Below, in pieces: positions 1 to 10,484 of a DNA stretch of 55,679 nt; within the stretch, counting starts at the first letter, position 1, and the number at the start of each line of letters is the position of its first letter. The position numbers were made by a program, and so were the translations under genes. The stretch comes from Ophiostoma sp. CBS 140.51 (lineage: Eukaryota; Ascomycota; Sordariomycetes; Ophiostomatales; Ophiostomataceae), in assembly GCA_029298735.1 (NCBI GenBank), contig JANSLP010000222.1, forward strand, positions 1 through 55,679, in the 5' to 3' direction. The notes beneath the pieces were generated by a model that was not told where the DNA came from, did not search any database, and saw only the letters and a program-made list of their open reading frames with translations.

Positions 1-330
1 CAGACGTGAGAAAGAAATGTCCTCCTCTGAACAACAATGAGCAACTGACAGGGAACAGGCCGTCAAGGTCAAAAAGATAGACCCAGAACCAAAAGATACA
101 ACAAGTTAAGAATCTCATAATTTTCTTTTTTAAAAAACATACTTAGACCCATATCATGATTCATTGCAACGTATTGTTTACTTCGTAATCATATCAATCA
201 TAAATCATGAAATCCAACCAAAACTCCAAAAAAAGATATGAGCAAAGCACACATGAAAAAGATCCTATCTCAAGCCACTCTCTAGCACAAGACACGTTCC
301 AACTGAATTACCTTCTTCCCTTACTGCGCC
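1..330. other. Intergenic, AT-rich 3' flank of the HET gene
   Basis: No open frame or RNA gene is seen here. The stretch is A/T-rich with short A- and T-runs around 120-150 and 220-240. It lies directly downstream of the minus-strand HET gene and probably holds its 3' UTR and polyadenylation signals. Confidence 0.6.
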
Positions 331-3300
331 TTAGTGAACGGTAAACCGCTCCGGCTTGCACTTTTCTTTGCTGTATTCCTCAATGGCCCGCCCGTACATG
401 TAGTTGTCCAAGTATGCATCGCTCACTAGCCGATATTCACCATGGTCGCCGTCGTTACGTAGGAGGAGTGGTGTGCTGCACCCAAAGGGAACCACAGCCG
501 TGTCGCCTGCCGCCAGGTATCCACTGCCCATGCCCATGATGCCAGATTTTGTCAAGAAGAACGACCGGCCGGTCATACCAGGCGAAAAGTGCTCCTGGAT
601 GACGGAATTGTGGCTGACGCCGAGCAAGTCAACACAGTCGTCGTCTGCACAGGCCGCCAGCCGCGGGTCGAGGATGAGACCGGGCAGGTTTTTGCGGGCA
701 AGCGATGCAAACAAGTAGAGTGTCACTTGCCGCCACACGTCGGGCGACTGGAAGAGTGGGTGGGTGTTGTCGAGTACGACAATGCGGCAGAAAGTCTCCT
801 CGGCTCGTAGCTTTTGGTCTTCCGTGGCATCTTCTGGGACGTGACCCTGCAGCATGGCGAACCAGTTAATAAAGGCCATGATAAACTCGTCCACGGTGTT
901 GGTTGTGCCGACGGGGATGCCGCGACGGGCCACCTTGTCGATGGTAATGGCCCGGATGGAAAGGACCCGGTGATGCTGGCTGTCCAGGGCGACGTCTGCG
1001 TCCAATTTGGATCCGGCGGAGAAGCGGCCGACGGGCCAGTTGATGGGTGTCATGGGAGAAATGTGCGACCAATCCGGCACCCAGCTCGGCAAGCCCATGG
1101 GCGTAATGTGCACAGGAAAGTGGAACGCGCTACCCACAATATCTAGCCTCTTTGTCCCGTTGATAATGTACTCGGCCGCCTTGGTATAGACGTCCTTGAT
1201 AGTGATGCTGTAGTCGGGTACAATGTGCTTTTGCACGTCCTCAGGGACTGCACCCAGTAAGCCATAGACCTTGTCTCGCTCATTTGTGGCAAACCTGGAC
1301 CGGCAGATGCAGAGTGCTATCTGAAACTTGAGTGCAATAGACCTTTCGTCTGGGCCTAGGTTGGACCAGAGAAGAGACTTAATCTCATCAAAAGGGGCCG
1401 TGCCAAGCTGTAGAAAGATTTCTGAGTACGACATACGGCTTTTTGACGATACATACAGAGACTTTGCCCCGTTCTCTAGCCACGACGCAAAAGTATCGTC
1501 AATCAGCGGTGAAAGCCGGCGGATCGCATTGGTGGCTCGTTCATAGGTTTCCCACGGTAAGCTCAAAGAACCGCAGAGTATATTGACATGTTTCGCGTTC
1601 AATATCTCCTGAACTATCCAGAGACGACGCCAATAGTTCCGCTCGAAAAGCGATGCGAGAGCAGTAAAGCTTTGCCGGGATTTGGGTGACATAATGAGCT
1701 TGCGTAGGGCATTCTCATTGCCAGCCCTGCTGTGGTCTGCCAGTGACCTGATCAGATTGAGCGCCAAATCGCTGTCGTGTGACGAATTTCCGAGCCAGAC
1801 AGTGACGGAGGCAGCTGCTCTGTAGATATCTCTCATCAGCTTGACCTGTTCCGTGACTTCTTCCTGGTCTTTCTGATTGATGGCGAGGGCATCAGCCCAG
1901 CATAGAACATCTCTGTCCCTCTCCTGAAGCACTCTCAAGGCTTCGTATAAATTGCTCGTGATCTGGTGCACATGCCCATCAACGCCGACCTCGACAGACT
2001 CCGTACCCTCACCCCACGCATAAGAAAGTGCCGTATACCGTGGCGGATTTTGTAATGACGTGGGGACCAGAGACATCTCCAAATTGCCGGAACTGGTAAA
2101 CGGCCGGACCCGGATGAGACGAATCTCCGATTGTGACAATTTTCCATACAATGGGGGTTTCATTGGTTTGGATGCCTCAGTGTAGGATCCCACCTTGGTT
2201 GTGCCTGTATTCGAAGAAGGCCGTGTGGGGATCGCTCCATTATTAATGCTTCTCGGGGCATATGGATTGTGAGGTACAGTAAGGTTGGACATGCTGACTG
2301 CCGTCCTAGTCTTTGTGGCACCCATTCCCTCGTACTGAGTTTTACCTTCTGTGTTTTCGAAGGACGTTGGCTCATTGGAGCCTGTCCATGCCGGTGGTGT
2401 CGGAGTATAACCCTGCCCAATCTGTGTTGCCGGGGCAGAGCCTGCCGGGCCGGGGGGCGGCACTGGGCCATGGTAGGGATTTGTTGGGTCGAACGAAGGT
2501 GGCCATATTGGTGACGGCTGTCGCTGGTACGGAAAGTATGGTTGCTGTGGCGGCATCTGTTGATACGGGAATTGTAGGTGCGGTGGAAATTGAGACTGGT
2601 ACCCAGACTGGTCCAACGGCGAGGGTTGATAACCGTAATGCTGTGGTGGCCTTGGTGGTGGAGGTGACGGTGGTGGAGGAGGGGGAGGGCGAGGTGGCGG
2701 TGGCTGGTAATGCCATTGTGAACTTTGAGGGTTCTCGTCGACGGGCGGCTTTAGGCCGGCATTGGATGCGGACGTAAAAGGAAGGGTAGAGTTGTAGGAG
2801 TACGCAAAAGGGTTGGGCATGAATGGATTCGGGTCAGATTCAAAAGAACGTGCCCCGGCGCTTGGCCTAAACGATCTCTTTCCATCTGTATTGAGGCCTG
2901 CCTTCTTTTTAGTGTTTCCCGTGTCTTGGCTGACCATCTTTGGTTTCTGATGAGTCCGCCATGGACGTCTTTGGGCCACCCTAGTAGGCCTTGGGGCTGA
3001 TCTGCCATCCGTTGTTGAATTGTCATCTGTGTCAGAGTAGCTGCCATTCTGAGAGGAGTAGGTCCCGTCTCTGGAGGAATAGGTAGAGTAGTGTCTATCC
3101 CAAGAGGAATAGCCGTCGTCTCGGGAGGAGGAGTTGCCGTCCCGAGAAGAGTACTCTTCAAAGTAGCTACTGTCCTCCGGTTCGGTGTCGTCGCGGTACC
3201 TGGAAGAGTGGGTGTCGGACGTTGAATCATTGTCATCTGACGTAAAATATTTTCTATACTGGCTGTCTTCCGGGGTCGGAGTGTCTTCGCGAGCGTGATT

Positions 3301-4206
3301 GTTCCGCATAGAAACCGAGCTATCCGCTGAGATTGATTTCGTTTTGGTTTTGGCTTTGAAGTCCATGAAGTCTATTCCATTCCATGGTGGCTGCGGGCGA
3401 AGGACGTAATTGAGAGGTGGACGTGGGCTTGAGCTTGCGCTTCTGGCTTTGGCCTCGTCCTTGCTCTCAAATCCAGCCTCGCTATCGACCTTGGTGCCGC
3501 CTTCAACTCTGTCATTGACATCGATTACGCTTTCGATGCCATCTTCAGAACCAAACTCGCTTTCCACTTCGGCCACGCTTTCAACCTCGGCCATACTTTC
3601 GACTTCGGCCACGCTTCCGACTTCACCATCAATTTCGATCTCGTCATTGATTTCGCAGTCGCCATGGGCTTCGGCAATCCCTTCGGCTACACTCTCGACC
3701 ATGGTTTTGATCTCGTCTTTGAGGTTGTCATTAGATTTGGTGTCGTCATCAGCCTCACAGTCGTCTTTTCTCTTGGGATCGACTTTGGCTTTAGTGTTGT
3801 CTTTGTTGGCGTCCAACCCGTTCCACCGCGAGATGAGGCCAGACACTGGAGAAGAAGGGTGCCGGCCTGCGCTTTCAACCCCAATTTTGACACCACCTTC
3901 GGCATCGATGTCGCTCTCACTGTCGCTTTTGCCGTCGTTTTCGCCATTGCTTTCTTGGTCGCTAAAGCCATCACTAGACTCGCTCGGGGTTTTTGGACGT
4001 GGTGTTATGTGGTAGACATATCTGGCAAGTCTTATTCGTTTGACGGCCCGCCCATTCAATCTGTTTTGGTAATCGGAGCCATCATCGTGGTTGTCCTCCT
4101 CTCCAGAGTCCTCATATATCCTCATATGCTTTCTTGTATGAGAACTAGGTTTGATGTCTTCGGGGTTTGAGTCTGCCAAAGTTGGCCCCGTCATCGTTTC
4201 GAGCAT
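331..4206 (-). CDS. HET-domain (heterokaryon incompatibility) protein with long disordered N-terminus
   Basis: Single-exon gene of 1291 aa. The HET domain starts near residue 720 with the diagnostic YTALSYAWG, followed by a WADALAINQKD block (usual form WADAICINQ), QVKLMRDIY and VTVWLG. The C-terminus carries the YRLVSDAYL...GRAI segment typical of fungal HET proteins. HET domains are cytoplasmic modules linked to allorecognition and regulated cell death in filamentous ascomycetes; the partner of this one is unknown. The N-terminal ~700 residues look disordered: acidic Ser/Asp/Glu-rich, then a Val-Ala-Glu-Val-Glu-Ser repeat (about residues 195-215), Tyr-Ser-Ser-Arg-Asp-Gly-type repeats (about 350-400), a polyproline tract and a Pro/Gln/Tyr-rich stretch before the domain. 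ATG at 4206 is the first in frame; stop TAA at 331-333. Domain call is firm, biological role inferred. Confidence 0.9.
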   Translation of the reverse strand: MLETMTGPTLADSNPEDIKPSSHTRKHMRIYEDSGEEDNHDDGSDYQNRLNGRAVKRIRLARYVYHITPRPKTPSESSDGFSDQESNGENDGKSDSESDIDAEGGVKIGVESAGRHPSSPVSGLISRWNGLDANKDNTKAKVDPKRKDDCEADDDTKSNDNLKDEIKTMVESVAEGIAEAHGDCEINDEIEIDGEVGSVAEVESMAEVESVAEVESEFGSEDGIESVIDVNDRVEGGTKVDSEAGFESKDEAKARSASSSPRPPLNYVLRPQPPWNGIDFMDFKAKTKTKSISADSSVSMRNNHAREDTPTPEDSQYRKYFTSDDNDSTSDTHSSRYRDDTEPEDSSYFEEYSSRDGNSSSRDDGYSSWDRHYSTYSSRDGTYSSQNGSYSDTDDNSTTDGRSAPRPTRVAQRRPWRTHQKPKMVSQDTGNTKKKAGLNTDGKRSFRPSAGARSFESDPNPFMPNPFAYSYNSTLPFTSASNAGLKPPVDENPQSSQWHYQPPPPRPPPPPPPSPPPPRPPQHYGYQPSPLDQSGYQSQFPPHLQFPYQQMPPQQPYFPYQRQPSPIWPPSFDPTNPYHGPVPPPGPAGSAPATQIGQGYTPTPPAWTGSNEPTSFENTEGKTQYEGMGATKTRTAVSMSNLTVPHNPYAPRSINNGAIPTRPSSNTGTTKVGSYTEASKPMKPPLYGKLSQSEIRLIRVRPFTSSGNLEMSLVPTSLQNPPRYTALSYAWGEGTESVEVGVDGHVHQITSNLYEALRVLQERDRDVLCWADALAINQKDQEEVTEQVKLMRDIYRAAASVTVWLGNSSHDSDLALNLIRSLADHSRAGNENALRKLIMSPKSRQSFTALASLFERNYWRRLWIVQEILNAKHVNILCGSLSLPWETYERATNAIRRLSPLIDDTFASWLENGAKSLYVSSKSRMSYSEIFLQLGTAPFDEIKSLLWSNLGPDERSIALKFQIALCICRSRFATNERDKVYGLLGAVPEDVQKHIVPDYSITIKDVYTKAAEYIINGTKRLDIVGSAFHFPVHITPMGLPSWVPDWSHISPMTPINWPVGRFSAGSKLDADVALDSQHHRVLSIRAITIDKVARRGIPVGTTNTVDEFIMAFINWFAMLQGHVPEDATEDQKLRAEETFCRIVVLDNTHPLFQSPDVWRQVTLYLFASLARKNLPGLILDPRLAACADDDCVDLLGVSHNSVIQEHFSPGMTGRSFFLTKSGIMGMGSGYLAAGDTAVVPFGCSTPLLLRNDGDHGEYRLVSDAYLDNYMYGRAIEEYSKEKCKPERFTVH

Positions 4207-5877
4207 GATCGACGAGGGATTCGTTCTCGCTAAGTCGACGGAGAAGAGTGGAGAGCGAGCTGCACCCTGTGCCCTTCACAGGTAAGACAAAATGGCGGCG
4301 GCGGAATATATATATTTATCGTCCTTGCTGGATGTGACTTTTTTTCTGTCGTTATCGACTGTCGAGAAAATTGCAGCTTGACAAAAGCTGTGCTACACAA
4401 AACGAATTTCTCCCGAAAAAAGAAAGAGGCAGCAGGAAAACACCGAAAGGACAAAGGCCTGAGGAGCCCAAGGAAAGGGCGGCGGGAGACCTCGAGACCC
4501 TGTTGAAAAGACGGGCCTCGTGTGTGGTTTGGGGGCCGAATTTTTTGTTGGCCTGCCCGCTCCAACCCGCCAATGACTGATGTGATTCCTGCACAGTCGG
4601 ATATGCAATAATTGCCTTCGCGAACGAGGCTCTGCCGCGAGGCAGTGCCTACCCTATGGCAGCCCCATGTAAAATCGGTACCGGGAAGCATTTGTAGTCT
4701 CATCTTGAAGCGTCGGTAAAATCAATCGTCAAGGGTAAGCACGTCGTCAATGTGTGGGGTAAGACATCGAGGACATTTCGTCTTTTGATGACAGCCTTGC
4801 GTAGCTTGAAGGAGGCTAGATCGTGTATTCGGATTATCGACAGGCTTTGGCAGAAGCGGGGAGCCTTTTCTCGGAAGTTGTCGCCCTCTGTTTTCATTTT
4901 GTCTTGAGTCTCCGTGGAGGTGCATGACTGCAATTGGAAGCTGCATGCTGCTTGCAGAGGGATGCAGCTGTGCCACCCGACAGTGTGCCCAAGAACGATG
5001 TCGCCTGAGTTGTTATTGGTGCCGCGTGGCGCTGGTAGCGTTGTTGTTTTGGCAGGAGATGAGAATGGGGGTATGCAGGAGGTTAAGTGGACAAGATGCA
5101 CACGTTCATTGGAAAGGAGTCGCGATGTTTGTTTCAATTCGACCCACTTCAACGCGCTGCTCCTTCTGCACTAAAAATTTTGGCGGCGGGAAGGAGCGAG
5201 CGATACGTTTTCCCCTTCTCTTAGTGAGATTCACGTGACCACTTACACAAGGTCAAAGGCGAAAAAGTCGCTCGAAAAGCTACAAAACAGCCAAGGTGGA
5301 CACTTTTTCTCATGCAGAATCCTATGCACATTCCAGGGTCATGTTGATTGGAAGAAGAGGCGCTATGACGATTGTTTCTACAGTTGGAAAACGCTGGTGA
5401 AAGGGGCGGATCGAGGGGTGAGGAATGAGATTGTCGTGTTTTTGCTTTATTGCCTTTTCTCCCTCTGCTCGGTCGCGACTTCCATAAGTAAACCCAATTG
5501 CTAGCTCATTTCGTCGATCGTGGCTTCCCTTTTTGGCTTCTTTGTCCGTTTGCAAGGCAGCGCGTGCCTTCTACTTTGAGCTCTTTCTCTTTGTATATTG
5601 TATTGACTCGGCTAGGCTCGAGACAATAAAGAGAAAGAGCGACACGCGCACCTTCCTCGTACCTTCCCTAACAACCGTTCAAAGAAGGGCTTCAAAACAA
5701 AGGCCCTTTCTCAATTCCAAAATCTCCTCCTCCCTCTTCCTTCTTCACCTTCAGTCTTCTTGTTGACGGCTTCTTCCCGTCCATTATCCCACAAACACAT
5801 CTTCAACACAAACAACGACCGACTCTTCAAGCGTCAGCTCCACAAATCTCACAGCTCTCAGTCCGAAGACGACCACC
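4207..5877. other. Divergent intergenic region between HET gene and small basic protein gene
   Basis: It holds the HET promoter on the left. On the right, about 5560-5877, is a pyrimidine-rich leader typical of expressed fungal genes. Open frames here (for example minus 4700-5152) lack start context, domain motifs and protein-like composition, so I call no gene. Confidence 0.5.
4305..4319 (-). promoter_or_regulatory. TATA-like element of the HET gene
   Basis: On the minus strand this reads as an alternating T/A run (AAATATATATATT), about 100 bp upstream of the HET start codon. It is a plausible TATA box, judged by position and composition only. Confidence 0.4.
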
Positions 5878-6542
5878 ATGATCTTTGATATCTTTTCCGC
5901 ACGCGGCCGCAGTGCCCGCAACAACGGTGCTACCAAGCAGAAGATGCTCTACTTTAGTGACGAGGAAGTCGACTGCACCCCAGCACCACAGGATCGCAAG
6001 CCTGTCCGCTTCCGCCGCCGTCATCCCGATCGCTCGGATCGCCGCCGCAGTGCCAACGCAGACATTCTCGAGAGTGTTGGCCTGCCCCCAACTGTGTCGT
6101 ACAACGACATGAAGTCTCTGCAGGATGGCCTTTGCATCGACGACATTCTGGGCCGCCGGTCTTCGTGCAGCGTGCGATTCAAGGCGGCCTTCTCGGCTGT
6201 TGGTGGGAATGCAACCCAAGCCGCTCGGCGCGCATCCCGTTGGTCAAAGAAGGTGACTGGCTCCAAGCTGCAGAAGAAGGCCCTGCGCCAGAGCTTCCAG
6301 GCCCCAATGTTCCACGATGAGAAGGATCTTCCTTGGCCGCAGCAAATGAGTAAGCATTTAGTTTCATTTCCCTATCATATTGTGGAACGAAAAGGACTAA
6401 CTTTGTCAGTTTATTAGGTGGTGTCTGGAAATCGGACTCCCTTCCCCAGCTGGAAGAGGACTCCCACTTCATGCAGCCTGGCCAGTGGCTGAGACAATGT
6501 CGGGCATTTTCCGATGCCACGCTCGTCAAGAAAGCACACTGA
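5878..6542 (+). CDS. Small basic hypothetical protein (two exons)
   Basis: Exon 1 is 5878-6349 and exon 2 is 6418-6542, giving about 198 aa. The intron (6350-6417) has a GTAAGC donor, a GACTAAC branch site and a TTATTAG acceptor. A closer CAG at 6407-6409 would give a stop two codons later, so acceptor choice decides between the full protein and a version about 40 residues shorter. The ATG sits in good context (ACCACCATG) after a long CT-rich leader. The protein is Arg/Lys-rich, with an RRRHPDRSDRRRS-type cluster near residue 45-60, and has no signal peptide or membrane segment. I do not recognise a family. The leader and splice signals make it a likely real, expressed gene; function unknown. 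Confidence 0.7.
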
Positions 6543-7098
6543 ATTCCACCTGCATCCCAAAGAGGAAAAGTGCCATTTGGCATATTGCACAAGCGACAAC
6601 AAAAGACGAATTTGGTGCGATCCAGCGATCGGCACGACGCATCCCCATTTACGACGAACGACGATTCCCAGAATGAATACACGAGGCTGAAGAGAGAGCA
6701 CCGCAGGCGTCGAAAGGCAAGATTTTACGAATTTACAGAGTTCGTGTGAGCTGATTTGAAAATACGACGCCGGGCAGAGGCCGGGCAGACATCTGGATTG
6801 GAAGGCATGGCGTTCAATTTTTATTGGTTACGGTTACGGAGTATGGCGCAGGAAAAGAGCCATTTGCATGTCGGCGCGGTATGCCGCTCACCCCTCATAT
6901 TTGATGAGTAGCAGGCAGGGTTGGGGGTCACCCCGCTCCCTCTTGTTGTCTGCTCAGTCTTGCGTTTCTTTTTGTTTTCTATTTCAATATATTTTATTAT
7001 CCCACTATCATCTCTATGATTTGTTTCTCTTTCGTTCTCCAGCGTTGCGAGGTTCTTATTTTTATTTCTGACGGCCAAGTAGTTCTTTGGTCGTCGCC
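6543..7098. other. Intergenic: 3' flank and beta-mannosidase promoter
   Basis: No gene is seen. It includes one copy of the TACGGAGTA 9-mer (6835-6843) and a T-rich, pyrimidine-rich stretch (about 6950-7060) leading into the beta-mannosidase start. Confidence 0.5.
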
Positions 7099-10000
7099 AT
7101 GTCTGAGAGAGTGAAAACAGAGCTCGAAAATGGCTGGTTTGTCACTCGACATTCGCCAACGGATCCCAAAGCATCATGGATCAGCGTCTCCAAAGTTCCA
7201 ACAGTGGTCCACCTGGATCTCATGGCTCTTGAAGATAACCACCCAGATAGAATTGCCGACCCCTTCCAGAATTTGAACGAGTTCGATGCTCGCCCGGTGT
7301 CAGAGTTTCGATGGACCTACTTGTGCCGCTTCCGGTCGCCGGACTGCATTACAAAACAACACCAAGCCAAAGTAGACTGGAACGATCTTGCGCAGCAGCA
7401 AGTCGGGGCCGTAAGAACGAGGCGAACAAGTCTTGTTTTCAGGGGACTAGACACCATAGCGACGGTGACACTGAATGGCCTCCACCTCATCAACGCGAAC
7501 AACATGTTTGTCCAATATACGGTGGACGTCACGCATCGCCTTCACACAAATCCGGAAGAAGACAATGTGCTTCTCATCATGTTCGAGTCTGCCCGTCTTG
7601 CCGGACTTGACCGTGTGTCCGGCGGCACGAAACACGAATACCATGTGCACCAAACAGAGATCGGCCGAGCTGCAATACGCAAAGCCCAGTACCAATGGGG
7701 CTGGGACTGGGGCCCGATACTGAACACGGCCGGCCCTTGGAAGCCCATCGTGCTCGATAGCTATGATTGTTGCATTGGCAATGTTCGAATTTGGACACAC
7801 CTGAGCGAAGACCGCAAAGACGGCAAAGTGACGGCGAATGTCACCGTCGTTGGGAGCATTCGACGCGTCCGGCTCTATGCCGAGCTTGCCTTGCCTTTCG
7901 GTGATACAGATTCACGGATGGTGTTAGAGGTCAACGTCGACCTTTCGAGAAACAAATCAGGTCACAATCTCAGTTTCCACGTCACCAACCCGGAGCTGTG
8001 GTGGCCTCACGGGTATGGAAGCCAGGCTCTTTACACTCTGCACCTGACGCTGCTGCAGGATGAGTATGGCGGGGATCAGCACCAGGAGCAGGTTTTTCTG
8101 GACAAAAGAGAGTCGACATTTGGGTTTCGGCAGTCAAAACTTGTCCAGCAGCCAAACAGTTATGGGACATCGTTTTATTTCCAGATAAATGGTGTCGATA
8201 TCTTCTGTGGTGGCTCAAACTGGATCCCTGCCGACTCTTTTCTTCGAAAATTCAACTATGAACGGTTGCTCGACCTGCTTGTCGAAAGCAACCAAGTCAT
8301 GGTCCGTGTCTGGGGCGGTGGCATCTACGAATACGACGAGTTTTACGACATGTGCGACAAGCGTGGTATTCTGGTGTGGCAAGACTTTGCCTTTGCCTGT
8401 GCAAGCTACCCAGCAAATGACCCCAAGTTTTTGCAGTCAGTCGAGAAAGAAGCCCGTCAAAATATTGGTCGCCTACAGAGGCACCCATCATTGGTAATGT
8501 GGGCGGGAAACAATGAAGACTACCAGATCAAAGAGCACTACGATCTGGGGTATGACTCGACGTCGCGGAACCCACAGTCGTGGCTGGAGTCGAAATTTCC
8601 AGCGCGCTATATCTACGAGGAGCTTCTGCCGAATCTCATATCTGAGTACTATGGCGCCCGCGAAGGTTACCAGGCTGTGCCATATCAGCCCGGCTCTCCA
8701 TACGGAGACCCCCGAAGCACAACTCTCAAAGTCGACCCTTCGATTGGTGATGTCCACCAATGGAATGTTTGGCACGGCACCATGGAGCACTACCAAAAAT
8801 ATGCGACAATGGGCGGTCGTTTCGTGAGCGAGTTTGGCATGCAGGCGTATCCGCACCATGATACACTGCGCCGTAATATTAGTGGCGAGGACAGCTCCGA
8901 CAGGCGATCTCAGCTTTGGCCTGGATCCTTGACAATGGACGCGCGCAACAAGGCCATTGGCCACCACTTCCGCATGCTCAAGTACGTGGCCGACAACTTC
9001 CGTATCCGTGAGCTCGACAACCCGGTTACCTTTGGACATCTCACCCAGATCGCTCAAGCAGATGCTGTGTCGTGTGCATACAAAAGCTGGCGCAGACTCT
9101 GGGAGGGGAGGCTGTGTGGCGGTGCTTTGATATGGCAATTGAACGACTGCTGGCCAACTATTTCGTGGTCTGTCATAGACTACTATGGAGTACCAAAGCC
9201 CGCCTTTTACGCCATCAAACGCGCCATGGCGCCCCTTGCCGTCTCGGTCCAGCGAAAGTTCATCGACTGGACAACACGCAAAGCTGGTAACGGCTGGCAG
9301 CGAGATACGGGCCATGTTGAGCTCAATTTGTCATTGGATGTCGAGTACCAAGTCTGGGTGGCAAGCTCACTACAGCATATAGAGTTTTGCTCGGTAGCTG
9401 TGCGCTTTGTCTCCATCGAGACTGGTCTCGATATCATCCCAGTCGTCAAGGCTGGCCATGATATCTCGCCCAATACCACCTCAACAATCTTTGTTGACAA
9501 GGCGCTTCTGCCAGAAGAACGTCATGGTGAACAGCCCGCCAAAGAAAAAACGGCCACACAGGAGCAAGTCGTCGAGGTTAGGGAAAAAGAATACCACGTC
9601 AAAGACCACGATGCACTACGGGAATCACAGCAAAGCAGTCCCGCCTCCGCCATGTCTCCAGCATCACGCTCTCGAGCATTTGGCAGCCCACGACACAGCC
9701 CAATTACCATCAGAGATTCTCGAGATCTACAGGATGATAACAGCCACAGAGCCGAAAACCGAAGCAGTTCCGTCGCTGGTGATGAACCCGAGTCCTCTGT
9801 TCCAAATGGCAAGAACGCCGACACAAAAGACGGCTTAAGACCTACGGATATCGGGTGGTCCACGCAAGTTCTGCGGAATTCGTCGCCATGCGTCATCCAT
9901 GTGGCACTCTACGGCAAGTATGGAGATCTGGTCAGCACGGACACGTCCTGGCCAGACCCAATTAAATACCTGGAGTTTCCCAACCGCCAGATAGTCCTCA

Positions 10001-10230
10001 ATGTTGAGAATCTGCTGCCGGACAAGCTGAGCGGAAAAGTGTCAGTCACAGCAGGCAAGCCGGTCAAGGGCTTTGTGTTTGTCGAAAAGGTCGGCGGTAT
10101 CAGGTTCAGTGATAATGGGTTCGATGTCATTCCCGGCGAGGCGAACATTGTGTTTGTGGAGAGGCAGACTGTCGGCGGACCGTGGCCAGAACTCGAGTAC
10201 ACATATGTTGGTAGGGACATTTGGGAGTAG
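7099..10230 (+). CDS. mndB: Beta-mannosidase, GH2 family (intracellular B-type)
   Basis: Hydrolyses terminal beta-1,4-linked mannose from manno-oligosaccharides. Single exon, 1043 aa from ATG 7099 (context GCCATGT); the frame runs slightly further upstream but only with a non-ATG codon. GH2 order is visible: N-terminal sugar-binding/jelly-roll part (about 10-200, with the QWGWDWGP block), an immunoglobulin-like part, then the TIM barrel with WGGGIYE, the acid/base Glu473 in WAGNNED and the nucleophile Glu578 in SEFGMQ. There is no signal peptide, which fits the cytosolic B-type enzymes. It is about 200 residues longer than A. niger-type enzymes (recalled as about 845 aa); roughly 100 of these form a Ser/Glu/Lys-rich, disordered-looking insert at about 805-912 inside the C-terminal beta domain. 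The gene is convergent with the small cysteine-rich gene downstream. Confidence 0.93.
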   Translation: MSERVKTELENGWFVTRHSPTDPKASWISVSKVPTVVHLDLMALEDNHPDRIADPFQNLNEFDARPVSEFRWTYLCRFRSPDCITKQHQAKVDWNDLAQQQVGAVRTRRTSLVFRGLDTIATVTLNGLHLINANNMFVQYTVDVTHRLHTNPEEDNVLLIMFESARLAGLDRVSGGTKHEYHVHQTEIGRAAIRKAQYQWGWDWGPILNTAGPWKPIVLDSYDCCIGNVRIWTHLSEDRKDGKVTANVTVVGSIRRVRLYAELALPFGDTDSRMVLEVNVDLSRNKSGHNLSFHVTNPELWWPHGYGSQALYTLHLTLLQDEYGGDQHQEQVFLDKRESTFGFRQSKLVQQPNSYGTSFYFQINGVDIFCGGSNWIPADSFLRKFNYERLLDLLVESNQVMVRVWGGGIYEYDEFYDMCDKRGILVWQDFAFACASYPANDPKFLQSVEKEARQNIGRLQRHPSLVMWAGNNEDYQIKEHYDLGYDSTSRNPQSWLESKFPARYIYEELLPNLISEYYGAREGYQAVPYQPGSPYGDPRSTTLKVDPSIGDVHQWNVWHGTMEHYQKYATMGGRFVSEFGMQAYPHHDTLRRNISGEDSSDRRSQLWPGSLTMDARNKAIGHHFRMLKYVADNFRIRELDNPVTFGHLTQIAQADAVSCAYKSWRRLWEGRLCGGALIWQLNDCWPTISWSVIDYYGVPKPAFYAIKRAMAPLAVSVQRKFIDWTTRKAGNGWQRDTGHVELNLSLDVEYQVWVASSLQHIEFCSVAVRFVSIETGLDIIPVVKAGHDISPNTTSTIFVDKALLPEERHGEQPAKEKTATQEQVVEVREKEYHVKDHDALRESQQSSPASAMSPASRSRAFGSPRHSPITIRDSRDLQDDNSHRAENRSSSVAGDEPESSVPNGKNADTKDGLRPTDIGWSTQVLRNSSPCVIHVALYGKYGDLVSTDTSWPDPIKYLEFPNRQIVLNVENLLPDKLSGKVSVTAGKPVKGFVFVEKVGGIRFSDNGFDVIPGEANIVFVERQTVGGPWPELEYTYVGRDIWE

Positions 10231-10484
10231 AAAGTCGGGGGGAGGAATGAACTTAAATGAAACAAGGGTCACGATAATCGTTTGTTGTATTTAACTTTTG
10301 TTTGTATATATTGTGGCCTTTTCAAAGCGGCCGAGAACATATCCCGCTAGGTGCCTTTCACCGTAGCAGATAGTCAGGGGCTGGATCTTTGTTGATGTTC
10401 TCCTAACTCCCATAATTTTCTCCCTAGTATTCATTCTTTAGCTCTCAAGGAAGATCCCAACATGTTACATCGCTAGAAATGAAT

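Noticed and set aside
3410..4170. Open frames of 168 and 201 codons opposite the HET gene
   Set aside because: They mirror the acidic repeats of the HET coding strand, with Leu/Ser-only composition and no motif.
7087..7098. Earlier start of the beta-mannosidase frame (adds four residues)
   Set aside because: The first codon there is TTG. The ATG at 7099 has good context and fits the family N-terminus.
8488..9315. 275-codon minus-strand frame inside the beta-mannosidase gene
   Set aside because: Antisense shadow of the catalytic domain; no domain, no promoter, and codon pattern follows the opposite strand.
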